Shown: positions 1 through 7,915 of the stretch, in pieces
Layout of the letters: every line of letters starts with the position of its first letter
Position numbering within the stretch: the stretch's first letter is position 1
Translations under genes and position numbers: made by a program
Assembly: GCA_965368585.1 (NCBI GenBank)
Contig: CBDUNM010000007.1
Location: 1-64,000, forward strand
Direction of reading: 5' to 3'
DNA: 64,000 bases
Origin: JARRQB01 sp965368585
GTDB taxonomy: Bacteria > Pseudomonadota > Gammaproteobacteria > Chromatiales > Chromatiaceae
Notes under the pieces: generated by a model
What the model was told of the DNA's origin: nothing
The model's input: the letters and a program-made list of their open reading frames with translations, nothing else
The model's database searches: none

Positions 1-285
1 ATCGATGATGTCCTTGATTCCGACAGGCAGTCCGTGCAACGCGCCGACCGGCCGACCCGACCGTCGGTAGTCGTCGAGCGCGGCTGCCTGCTTCAGGGCA
101 TACTCCTCGTCGAGGCAGGCCCAGGCATGAATTCGGTCCTCATGCGCGGCGATTCTCCGCAGACAGGCAGTGGTCAGGTCGACGGCGCTGAGCGCGCCGC
201 CGAGTAGGCGCTCGCGCGCCGCCAGCGCGGTGAAGTCGGCTGCGTCTATCAGGCCAGACGACGCTTGTACCGTCTTAACGCCCAT
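1..285 (-). CDS. Amidase signature-family protein, N-terminal part (cut by window edge)
   Basis: The reverse strand reads open from an ATG at 285 to the window edge and encodes about 95 residues. The end of the readable part contains GALHGLPVGIKDIID, the start of the amidase signature fold. The Lys of GIKD is the first member of the family's Ser-cisSer-Lys triad; both serines would lie beyond the edge. These enzymes hydrolyse carboxamides, ureas or similar bonds in the cytoplasm. The start overlaps the last 11 bases of the TRAP permease gene, so translation is probably coupled. This suggests that the amidase acts on the imported solute or on a related compound. GatA is a close relative, but the transporter context favours a catabolic amidase. 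The substrate cannot be told. Confidence 0.8.
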   Translation of the reverse strand, partial: MGVKTVQASSGLIDAADFTALAARERLLGGALSAVDLTTACLRRIAAHEDRIHAWACLDEEYALKQAAALDDYRRSGRPVGALHGLPVGIKDIID

Positions 286-1696
286 AAACCAGTTCCGGCA
301 GCCAGAAGGTGATAGCCGGTACGTTGTACAGAATCACCATCGCGAACAGCACCATCGCAAGGTATGGGTAGTTACCCTTGAAGATCTGATTGAGCTGAAC
401 GTGCGGGGGCGCGATCCCCTTCAGGTAATAGGCCGACATCGCCATCGGCGGTGTCAGGAAAGACGTTTGCAGATTAAGGGCGACCAGGATGCCGAAAAAC
501 AACGGGTCGATGCCGAAATGCGGCAGCAGCGGCAGGAAGATGGGCACGAAGATGATGATGATCTCCGACCACTCCAGCGGCCAGCCGAGCAGAAAGATGA
601 TTACCTGCGCCATGATCAGGAACATCACCGGCGAGATGTCCAGGCCAGTGACGAACTCGCTGATGATCTGCTCACCGCCGAGGTAAGAAAACACTGAAGA
701 GAAGGTCCATGACCCGACGAACAGCCAGCACACCATCGCCGTGGTGCGTACCGTCAGATAAACCGACTCGCGCAGACGCTGCCAGGTGAAGGCCCGGTAG
801 ATAAAGGTCAACAGCAATCCGCCGAGGGCGCCTACCGCCGCCGCCTCGGACGGCGTCGCCAGGCCGAACAGGATCGCGCCCAGCACCGCAAGAATCAGGA
901 AGGCGAGCGGAAAGAAAGACGTCAATAGCTGAATAATAATCTGGCCCGCCGTGAATTGACCTACCTCCGCGCGGGTCGGCTTCGGCGCCAGGTGCGGCTG
1001 CAGCATCGACCGGCCGACCACGTAGACAAGGTAAAGTCCAGCCAACAGCAGCCCGGGCAGCAACGCACCTGCGTAAAGCTTGACGATCGATACACCGGAT
1101 GCGGCCGCATACACGATCAACATGATGGACGGCGGGATCAGGATACCCAAGGTGCCGCCCGCGCAGATGACGCCGGCGGCCAGGCTGGTATCGTAACGCG
1201 CCTTCAGCATGGCCGGGAAGGCGAGCAGCCCCATCAGGGTCACGACCGCGCCGACAATGCCGGTCGCGGTCGCGAACAGGGTACAGGTGATCAACGCGGC
1301 TACCGCCATCGACCCGGGAATGTGGCGCGCGGCGATGTTCAGGGTCTTGAACAAGCGGGCGACGATGTTGGCACGCTCGACAATGTAGCCCATGAACAAA
1401 AACAGCGGCACCGCGGTCAGCACGTCGTTGGCCATCACCGAGTAAGTCTGGTTGACGAACAGGTCGAAGACGCGGTTGTTGAACAGGCCGTCTACCCACA
1501 ACTCCATCTGGGTAAACTGATCGGCGCCCGCCTCTACCGCCCTGTTATAGGCGCGCCACATGCGGTCCGCGTCGAAGTAGGCGTAGTAACCGAACATGAT
1601 ACCCATCGCCATCAGCGTGAAGGCGACCGGGAAGCCGAGCAGGATGATGAACAGAAAGATCGCCAACATCGATAACGCAACAACAGGATCAGACAT
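275..1696 (-). CDS. dctM: TRAP transporter large permease subunit (DctM)
   Basis: The 473-residue product is strongly hydrophobic throughout, with about a dozen membrane segments, and matches the DctM large permease of tripartite ATP-independent periplasmic transporters. Typical features include the N-terminal stretch ending LLGFPVAFTLMAMGI, the loop VGAVVTLMGLLAFPAML, and GILIPPSIMLIVYA. It moves the solute across the inner membrane using a sodium or proton gradient. It is about 40 residues longer than the common 430-residue form because of an insert near residues 40-75 (around DADRMWRAYNRAVEAG), which is often seen in keto-acid or mannitol-like TRAP systems. It starts 3 bases after the small-subunit stop and overlaps the amidase. 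Confidence 0.95.
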   Translation of the reverse strand: MSDPVVALSMLAIFLFIILLGFPVAFTLMAMGIMFGYYAYFDADRMWRAYNRAVEAGADQFTQMELWVDGLFNNRVFDLFVNQTYSVMANDVLTAVPLFLFMGYIVERANIVARLFKTLNIAARHIPGSMAVAALITCTLFATATGIVGAVVTLMGLLAFPAMLKARYDTSLAAGVICAGGTLGILIPPSIMLIVYAAASGVSIVKLYAGALLPGLLLAGLYLVYVVGRSMLQPHLAPKPTRAEVGQFTAGQIIIQLLTSFFPLAFLILAVLGAILFGLATPSEAAAVGALGGLLLTFIYRAFTWQRLRESVYLTVRTTAMVCWLFVGSWTFSSVFSYLGGEQIISEFVTGLDISPVMFLIMAQVIIFLLGWPLEWSEIIIIFVPIFLPLLPHFGIDPLFFGILVALNLQTSFLTPPMAMSAYYLKGIAPPHVQLNQIFKGNYPYLAMVLFAMVILYNVPAITFWLPELVYGR

Positions 1697-1699
1697 GGC

Positions 1700-2344
1700 T
1701 CAGTTGCGCTCCTGGTCGTCGATTTCTTGTTTCAGCCCGCGCGCATCTTCGCGGGACGTGTCCGAGGCGAAATGACCGGCCTCGTGGTCCAACTGGCGCG
1801 CCAGCTGCACCTCCGTCTCCTCGATGTCCTCGGCGGCCACGACCCACTCACCGGTACGGATACAGATGATACAGCGGAAGACCTGCGCGATGCCCTGCAC
1901 GAACAGCAGAATGCCAGCGGCAACGACCACCGTCTTGAACTGAAAGATGGGTATGCCGGCAGGGCTGTTGACGCTGACCTCGAGGTAGCGCCAGGAACGT
2001 TCGGCATACTTCCAGCCGGCGATGATCAGCGCGAGAACACCGGGAAAGAAGAACAGGAAATAAAGCACCAGTTCGACGCGCGCCTGGGTCCGCGTCCTCC
2101 ACAGCCGGTAAATGAAGTCGCCACGCACGTGGCCGCCGCGGGACAGCGTATAGGCGCCGCCCATCATGAACATGGTGCCATAGGTGATGTAAGAGAGGTC
2201 GAATGCCCAGCTGGTCGGTGCGTTGAAGCCATAACGCACCAACACCTCGTAGCCTACACCGATTGCCATGACCAGGATCAACCAGGCAAAGGCCTTGCCG
2301 AACCAGGCCGACAGGCGATCGGCGAACTGTATATAGCCAAGCAT
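1700..2344 (-). CDS. dctQ: TRAP transporter small permease subunit (DctQ)
   Basis: This 214-residue protein has four predicted membrane helices, the size and topology of DctQ. Recognisable elements are WAFDLSYITYGTMFMMGGAYTL and the following GGHVRGDFIYRLW, which fits the family motif for the loop after helix 2. DctQ pairs with DctM in the inner membrane. The charged C-terminal tail after residue 165 (rich in Glu, Asp and Arg) is longer than usual and probably cytoplasmic. The gene sits between dctP and dctM in the normal operon order, 97 bases downstream of dctP and 3 bases upstream of dctM. Confidence 0.92.
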   Translation of the reverse strand: MLGYIQFADRLSAWFGKAFAWLILVMAIGVGYEVLVRYGFNAPTSWAFDLSYITYGTMFMMGGAYTLSRGGHVRGDFIYRLWRTRTQARVELVLYFLFFFPGVLALIIAGWKYAERSWRYLEVSVNSPAGIPIFQFKTVVVAAGILLFVQGIAQVFRCIICIRTGEWVVAAEDIEETEVQLARQLDHEAGHFASDTSREDARGLKQEIDDQERN

Positions 2345-2441
2345 CGCTCTTCCTCAGATCGGAAATTCAGGTGATCACCAATCAGCAATACGCGGCGGCG
2401 TCGTCCAAACGCCGTCGCGTAACACTAAGATTCCAGCTCGA

Positions 2442-3611
2442 TTACATCTTCAGCTTGCCCGGAAAATAGTGGTCATATGCCAGTGCGAGGTCCGGTGAAT
2501 TCATCAATTCGTAGAATACGACGCGATCAACCCAGGCGCGCTGGCTGTCAAGCACCTTCTTCATGTAGGGGTCTTTTTCGAGATCGGGGATGATCTCGTC
2601 CCAGGCCTTCAGCTGCGCGCTGAGGATATCCTTCGACGTACGGTGTACCGTGACGCCTTCTTTCGTCTGCAGCTCCTGCAGGTCCTTCGAGTAGTTGTCG
2701 AGGGCGGTAGCCGTATTCGCGGTGCTTGCCGACTCTACGCCGAACTGCAGGATGGCCTTCAGGTCGTCATCGAGATCATCGAACGAGTCCTTATTGAACA
2801 GGAACTCGAAGCTCTCGCTCGCCTGGTGGTATGACGAAAGATAGTAGTTCTTGGCCACGTCCTGTGCGCCGAAGCGTCGGTCAGATGACGGATTGTTGAA
2901 CTCGAACGCATCGATCACGCCACGCTCCATGGCGGGTACGATCTCGCCGCCCGGCAGCTGCGCGACGCTCATGCCCATCTTTTGCAGCAGGTCGGCCGCC
3001 AGGCCCACGGTGCGGTATTTAAAGCCGTTCAAATCCGAGGCCTTGTTAACCGTGCCCTTAAACCAGCCAAACGGCTGCGCGGGCATCGGAAAACCAAGGA
3101 AGCCGTAAACGTTTAACCCCATCATGTCCTGGGTCAGTTCTCGATACAGTTCCTTGCCACCGCCAACGTTGAACCAGGCCAGCATGTGCGTCGCGCTGCC
3201 GCCGAATACCGGGCCGGTACCAAACAGCGAGGCGGCCTTGTTCTTGCCGTACCAGTAAACCGGCACAGTATGCGCGGCGTCTATCACCCCGTCGTTGACG
3301 GCGTCCATGACCTGGAACGCTCCGACTACGGCACCCGCCGGTAACAGATCGATCTTTAATCGGCCGCCGGACATACGTTCGACGCGCTCCACATACTCCC
3401 GCGCGAAATCCATCCAGATGTCGGACGAAGGCCACGAGGTCTGCATCTTCAGGACTTTCGGTGCCGCCGCGGTGACTACAGCCGGCGCTCCAATGGCGCC
3501 AGCTGCGATACCCGCCGTCGCCGCCAAGCCCGTCTTTAAGAATTTACGTCTACTATTCGGTTCGACAGTCGAATCAACCTCGACCGCGCTCTTCTGCTTA
3601 TCTTGGGTCAT
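2442..3611 (-). CDS. dctP: TRAP transporter periplasmic solute-binding protein (DctP/TakP-like, Tat signal)
   Basis: This 389-residue binding protein starts with a twin-arginine signal: SRRKFLKTG near residues 20-28, followed by an Ala/Gly-rich hydrophobic stretch ending AAAPKV. The mature part begins LKMQTSWPSSD, and further on GGEIVPAMERGVIDAFEF matches the TakP-like branch that binds 2-oxo acids and related carboxylates. It captures the solute in the periplasm and delivers it to DctQM. The start is supported by a strong GGAGG 8-9 bases upstream. It is the first gene of the operon dctP-dctQ-dctM-amidase. Export by Tat rather than Sec is common in this branch. The ligand cannot be assigned. 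Confidence 0.93.
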   Translation of the reverse strand: MTQDKQKSAVEVDSTVEPNSRRKFLKTGLAATAGIAAGAIGAPAVVTAAAPKVLKMQTSWPSSDIWMDFAREYVERVERMSGGRLKIDLLPAGAVVGAFQVMDAVNDGVIDAAHTVPVYWYGKNKAASLFGTGPVFGGSATHMLAWFNVGGGKELYRELTQDMMGLNVYGFLGFPMPAQPFGWFKGTVNKASDLNGFKYRTVGLAADLLQKMGMSVAQLPGGEIVPAMERGVIDAFEFNNPSSDRRFGAQDVAKNYYLSSYHQASESFEFLFNKDSFDDLDDDLKAILQFGVESASTANTATALDNYSKDLQELQTKEGVTVHRTSKDILSAQLKAWDEIIPDLEKDPYMKKVLDSQRAWVDRVVFYELMNSPDLALAYDHYFPGKLKM

Positions 3612-4356
3612 TTCACTCCTCCAGTGTTAGCGTTGCGACTGTCGGTTCGTGCGATCAGAGGCAACGAAATCGTATCGCCGTTTTTTCGTTAGTCAGGGAA
3701 AACAATTCGGGTGCCCAAGCTTTGCGCACCGCGACTCGCCATACGTCGAATCAATCATGTAATTTTATTGTCCGAGTTTCACGCGGGCGCGTGATCGCTA
3801 AGCCGGGCGCGCATTCGTTAATAAGTTCGAAATTCTCGCCCAACCAAGCGGAACACAACCGAACCTGATGTCGATCCCGAAAAGGCCAGCTGCCGGTGAA
3901 CTGGAGCCGGCATGCACAGCGGCATGAGTTCTCCGCGCCCTCGCGCAACCACACGTCGTTGCTCGCGAAATTGTCGCCCCTGATATTTTCAGTGTTTTTC
4001 AAAGGATGCTAGTCGCTTTATTACTTATTCTAGGCCTGACCCTTAAGAAATCCCGTATTGAAAGCCACGGAACCTTTGTATCAGTCTGCAAGTCACCCCA
4101 CGTCAACATCGCCCTGAGAGACGCTGAATTCGGCTTGATAAGGATTAGGGTTAATACGTAGTCATTACAAAGAGTAGTCCGAGTACGTACAATCGTCCAG
4201 TAAGCTGATGCTCGCGAACTGGGCCGACCAGTCAATAAGAAATCAGTAAAATATTGAACATGCCGAGGACGCGGGCGACAAGGCGTCGACTACATCTGGG
4301 TTAGGCAGGTCTTTCTTTCGGCCCGTTTTACCCGCAACAACCACCTCTGGCGAGCT
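3612..4356. other. Gene-free, relatively AT-rich spacer between the TRAP and NhaD operons
   Basis: This 745-base stretch has short open frames on the minus strand (3751-4002 and 3999-4235), but neither has a recognisable domain, a good ribosome site or the GC pattern of neighbouring genes. The base composition is clearly more AT-rich than the surrounding genes between about 3990 and 4330. It holds the upstream region of dctP. Otherwise I see no RNA gene or element in it. Confidence 0.5.
3701..3717 (-). promoter_or_regulatory. Candidate sigma-54 promoter of the TRAP operon
   Basis: Read on the minus strand, the sequence is GGGCACCCGAATTGTTT. It resembles the -24/-12 consensus TGGCAC-N5-TTGCW, with one mismatch in the -24 box and one in the -12 box. 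It lies about 90-105 bases upstream of the dctP start. Sigma-54 control is known for some TRAP and C4-dicarboxylate systems. No activator gene is visible nearby, so this is only a candidate. Confidence 0.3.
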
Positions 4357-5844
4357 TCAGACGAACTTCGACGCGTTCAGCCAGAAGTGCGCACCGATGC
4401 TGGCAATATAGCCGAGCAGGATCGCCCAGGACCATTTCAGGTGGGCGAAGAACGTGTAGGTACCGCGTGCCTGACCCATGACGGCAACTCCCGCCGCGGA
4501 GCCGATGGAGAGCATGGACCCGCCCACGCCGGCTGTCAGTGTGACCAGCAACCATTGCCCCTCATTCATGACCGGGTTCATCGACAGTACGGCGAACATG
4601 ACCGGAATGTTGTCGACCAGCGACGACAGGAATCCCACGACGATATTCGCGGTGGTCGCACCCAATTCACCGTACATGAGAACCGAGGTCAGCTCCAAAT
4701 AACCCAGCGTGCCAAGCCCACCCACGCACAGAATGATGCCGTAGAAGAACATCAGGGTATCCCACTCGGCACGCTCCAATGACTTGAAGATGTCGGAAGG
4801 AGCCGGGACCGTGGGATCGCCTGGCGGCGATTCCTGGTCGACATCGAGCGCCTCGGCGCCCATGCTCTCATAAGCGACACGTAAAAAACGCGAATCGCGT
4901 TGCGCCAGTACATAGGCATACATCTTCAGCAAACCAAGCCCCATGATCATGCCAAGCACCGGCGGCATATGCAGAAAGTTGTGCGCGCAGACAGCCATGG
5001 CAATGGCGCCCAGGAACAAGCCCGAGATCACCATCGCGCCCGGCTTGAGGCTGACCGACGCCTCGATCGCCGGTGGCTTGCCCTTGGGAACCACGCTGAA
5101 CATGATGGCTGCCGGTACCAGCCAGTTGATCGCCGACGGCAGGAACAGAACAAAGAAATCCTGAAACGGCAACACGCCTTTCTGCCATACCATCAGTGTC
5201 GTGATGTCACCGAACGGACTGAACGCTCCACCGGCATTGGCGGCCACCACGATATTGATACAGGCCACCACGACAAAGCGCCTGTTGCTGCCGCCCACAG
5301 CCATCGCCACCGTCGACATCAGCAGCGCGGTGGTCAGATTGTCGGCAATGGGTGAAATAGCGAATGCCAATACCCCGGTAATCCAGTAGATGGTGCGCAA
5401 TGAAAACCCCTGCGATACCAGCCACACGCGCAACGCATCGAATACACCGCGTTCCTCCATCGCGTTGATGTAGGTCATGGCAACCAGCAGGAACAGGAAC
5501 AACTCGCCGAATTCCAGCAGGTTATGCGTTGCCGCCGCGCCTGCTAGAGTTGGGTCTCCGTGAGCCGATACAGCAATCGCGACCAGGATCCAGATCAGCC
5601 CGGCGGCGATCATCATGGGCTTCGACTTGCGCAAGTGCAGCGATTCTTCGGCAATCACCAGCGCATAGGCGGCCACAAATATCAACAGGCACAGATACCC
5701 GGCCCAGTGATTGGTCAGTGACATCGTACCGGTCGCAGCCAGGGCAGGGCCGGAAATCAGCACTGCAACCAAGGACAGTGGCAGTGACCGGATCGCCGAG
5801 CTACCCGGTTTGTGCGTGGTGGATCGCATAGATTGTTTGCTCAT
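4357..5844 (-). CDS. nhaD: NhaD-type Na+/H+ antiporter (copy 1, intact motifs)
   Basis: The 495-residue protein belongs to the NhaD branch of the ion transporter superfamily. It has an N-terminal signal-like helix (residues 19-37) and about a dozen membrane segments. Family signatures are intact: ISPIADNLTTALL (residues 163-175, with Asp168 and Asn169), GGAFSPFGDITTLMVWQ (205-221) and VDNIPVMFAVL (410-420, with Asp411). It would expel Na+ or Li+ in exchange for protons at alkaline pH. The ATG at 5844 overlaps the stop of the upstream paralogue (ATGA), which fixes the start and implies translational coupling. A longer frame upstream is only read-through of the paralogue's coding region. Confidence 0.92.
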   Translation of the reverse strand: MSKQSMRSTTHKPGSSAIRSLPLSLVAVLISGPALAATGTMSLTNHWAGYLCLLIFVAAYALVIAEESLHLRKSKPMMIAAGLIWILVAIAVSAHGDPTLAGAAATHNLLEFGELFLFLLVAMTYINAMEERGVFDALRVWLVSQGFSLRTIYWITGVLAFAISPIADNLTTALLMSTVAMAVGGSNRRFVVVACINIVVAANAGGAFSPFGDITTLMVWQKGVLPFQDFFVLFLPSAINWLVPAAIMFSVVPKGKPPAIEASVSLKPGAMVISGLFLGAIAMAVCAHNFLHMPPVLGMIMGLGLLKMYAYVLAQRDSRFLRVAYESMGAEALDVDQESPPGDPTVPAPSDIFKSLERAEWDTLMFFYGIILCVGGLGTLGYLELTSVLMYGELGATTANIVVGFLSSLVDNIPVMFAVLSMNPVMNEGQWLLVTLTAGVGGSMLSIGSAAGVAVMGQARGTYTFFAHLKWSWAILLGYIASIGAHFWLNASKFV

Positions 5845-7244
5845 GCCGCCGTGGTATTCAGAAGCAGATGCGTGCCGATGCTGGCCACATAGCCCAATGC
5901 GACAACCCAACTCCAGCGCAGATGAGCGATGAAGGTATACAGGCCATTGGTTTGGCCCATCACCGCTACGCCGGCAGCCGAACCAATGGACAACAAAGAT
6001 CCTCCGACACCCACCGTCAGCGTCACCAGCAGCCATTGCTCGTGACCCATGGCGGGTTGCATGCTCAGCACGCTGTACATGACCGGCACGTTTTCAACCA
6101 GGGAGGACAGGATGCCCAACAGCGTATTGGCCGCTGTCGGGCCAAGTTGCCCGTACAGAAACTCGGATGTCACCAGCAGGTAGCCCATCGCCGCCAGCCC
6201 ACCGACCGATAGCAGAATGCCCAACAAAAACATCAGCGTGTCCCACTCCGACATTTCCAGCGAGCGAAAGATATCGAACTTCGTGGCCTCATCCGTTGCG
6301 CCGTTACGCGGGAAATGGGGCACGCCTTTGCGCTTCAGTGCGTAGCCGTACAACTTGAGCAGACCCAGGCCCGTCATCATGCCAATCGCGGCCGGCAGGT
6401 GCAGGAAGTATTCGAAACAGACCGCCAAGACCAGCGTGACAATGAACAGACCAATCACTACCCACGCGCCTTCCTGTAGCGGCGTCTTGTTCACGCTGAC
6501 CTGCGGTGCGCATACTGGAACGGATATCGACAGGACAACAGCGGGAATAACCCAGTTGACCAGGGCAGGCGCCGCAAGGTCGAAGAACTCACGGAACTCG
6601 ACCAGCCCCCGTTGCCAGACCAGAAGCGTGGTGATGTCACCAAAGGGTGAAAATGCGCCGCCGGCATTGGCGGCAACCACGATATTGATGGCACCGGCCA
6701 CGATCAAGCGGCGCTTGTCCGGCGCAACGGCCACCAGGACCGTGATCATCAGTAGCGCAATGGCGAGATTGGGCAGGAACGGCGAAAGTAAAAACGTTAG
6801 CGATCCGGTAATCCAGAAAATCTCGCGCAGGGTAAAGTTCCGACTGACCAGCCATAGGCTCAGACTCCTGAACAACCCGCGTTCGCTCATGGTATTGACA
6901 TAGGTCATCGCCGCCAGCAGGAACAGGAACAACTCTATGTAATGCTCCAGATTCAAACGGAACAGCGCTTCGGCGGTATGGCTATCCCCGCTGCCGGCAT
7001 AGGCAATCGCCACGAATACCCAAATGAGGGCGGCCGCCACGAGCATGGGTTTCGATTTCTTCAGGCTCAGTGGAGCTTCACCGGCAACCAACAGGTAGGC
7101 GACGGCAAAGGCTACAAGACTCATCACACCCGTCCACTGACCGGTGAAATCGGTCAGTGTCGGCTCACTCTGGCTTGCCGGCACGGCGCCGCTGAGCAGC
7201 GCGAGAACGGCGATGGCCATGGTTCGCTCTATCAAATAAGGCAT
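5841..7244 (-). CDS. NhaD-like antiporter paralogue (copy 2, altered ion-site motifs)
   Basis: This 467-residue paralogue is the first gene of the two-gene operon. It keeps the NhaD fold and the motif GGAFSPFGDITTLLVWQ (195-211). Two other signatures differ from copy 1: LSPFLPNLAIALL (153-165) has Pro158 where copy 1 has Asp, with Thr-Thr replaced by Ala-Ile, and VENVPVMYSVL (383-393) has Glu384 in place of Asp. These segments are conserved in functional NhaD proteins. Copy 2 may therefore have changed ion selectivity, be inactive, or form a heteromer with copy 1. The start is the ATG at 7244; an in-frame ATG at 7220 is possible. Confidence 0.85.
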   Translation of the reverse strand: MPYLIERTMAIAVLALLSGAVPASQSEPTLTDFTGQWTGVMSLVAFAVAYLLVAGEAPLSLKKSKPMLVAAALIWVFVAIAYAGSGDSHTAEALFRLNLEHYIELFLFLLAAMTYVNTMSERGLFRSLSLWLVSRNFTLREIFWITGSLTFLLSPFLPNLAIALLMITVLVAVAPDKRRLIVAGAINIVVAANAGGAFSPFGDITTLLVWQRGLVEFREFFDLAAPALVNWVIPAVVLSISVPVCAPQVSVNKTPLQEGAWVVIGLFIVTLVLAVCFEYFLHLPAAIGMMTGLGLLKLYGYALKRKGVPHFPRNGATDEATKFDIFRSLEMSEWDTLMFLLGILLSVGGLAAMGYLLVTSEFLYGQLGPTAANTLLGILSSLVENVPVMYSVLSMQPAMGHEQWLLVTLTVGVGGSLLSIGSAAGVAVMGQTNGLYTFIAHLRWSWVVALGYVASIGTHLLLNTTAA

Positions 7245-7393
7245 CGTCTCGAGTATACGGAAAACAATAGGTCTTTCCCTAGCCCGCACTAATCGCGAAT
7301 CCGCTACCGTCCAAAGCCGGATCGATAGGCCGTTCGGCCAACGGCGACGCCGTCTCCCGCCGTAGGGTGTCGCAACACCCGTTCTCCCAACCG

Positions 7394-7658
7394 GGTTAGC
7401 CTGCATGTTGCACCGGTATCCGGGATGATCGCGCCGGCCAGGTGCGTTCGGACGCCGCCCTGGAGGGAAAACCATGGCCGTAGCTATGGTTTGAGTGAAG
7501 GGCAAGTCCACGCGTGCCTGGACCAGCGAGGGCCCGGATAGATCGGCGACGGGGGACAAACTGTACTTTCGAGAATGCGCCCCGCACAGGACTTCCGCCG
7601 CATCTCTGCCGATTCATTCGCGCCGTCCCCGATCGGCTGGTGCAACATACAGGTAGGC
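7394..7658. mobile_element. Inverted-repeat element, copy A (MITE-like)
   Basis: This 265-base element has imperfect terminal inverted repeats. The left end reads GTTAGCCTGCATGTTGCACC, and the reverse complement of the right end reads GCCTACCTGTATGTTGCACC. The left 130 bases closely match copy B at 48753 (shared: TATCCGGGATGATCGCGCCGG, trimmed here, and GCGAGGGCCCGGATAGATC). A small inverted repeat, CCATGGCCGTAGCTATGG, lies at 7472-7489. No transposase is encoded. It sits between the NhaD operon and the divergent beta-barrel gene. Confidence 0.65.
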
Positions 7659-7915
7659 AGAGAGAATCAAATCAACGCAAACGGTGGCTTGCTCAGCCCT
7701 TCCCGAATCGACGGCCAGCGCCCTTACACAGGTTCCAGCGGTATCGCCTGCGGCCGGGCCGTCGCGGTGGCCCAAACCATCGACGACAAAAACCTTGTCA
7801 CCACGAGACACCGGAGCAGTTGATCTTGAGCAAGCGGATCCGGTCGTCGTTTGGTGAAGTATTGAGTCGGATCCCATGGCGCCGACACATCCTTCGACAA
7901 CAAGAACCAACTTCT

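Noticed and set aside
170..1675. Long plus-strand open frames opposite the TRAP permease
   Set aside because: They are antisense shadows of dctM, with basic low-complexity translations and no domain.
3751..4235. Two minus-strand frames of about 80 residues
   Set aside because: No domain, no ribosome site and AT-rich composition unlike that of the genes around.
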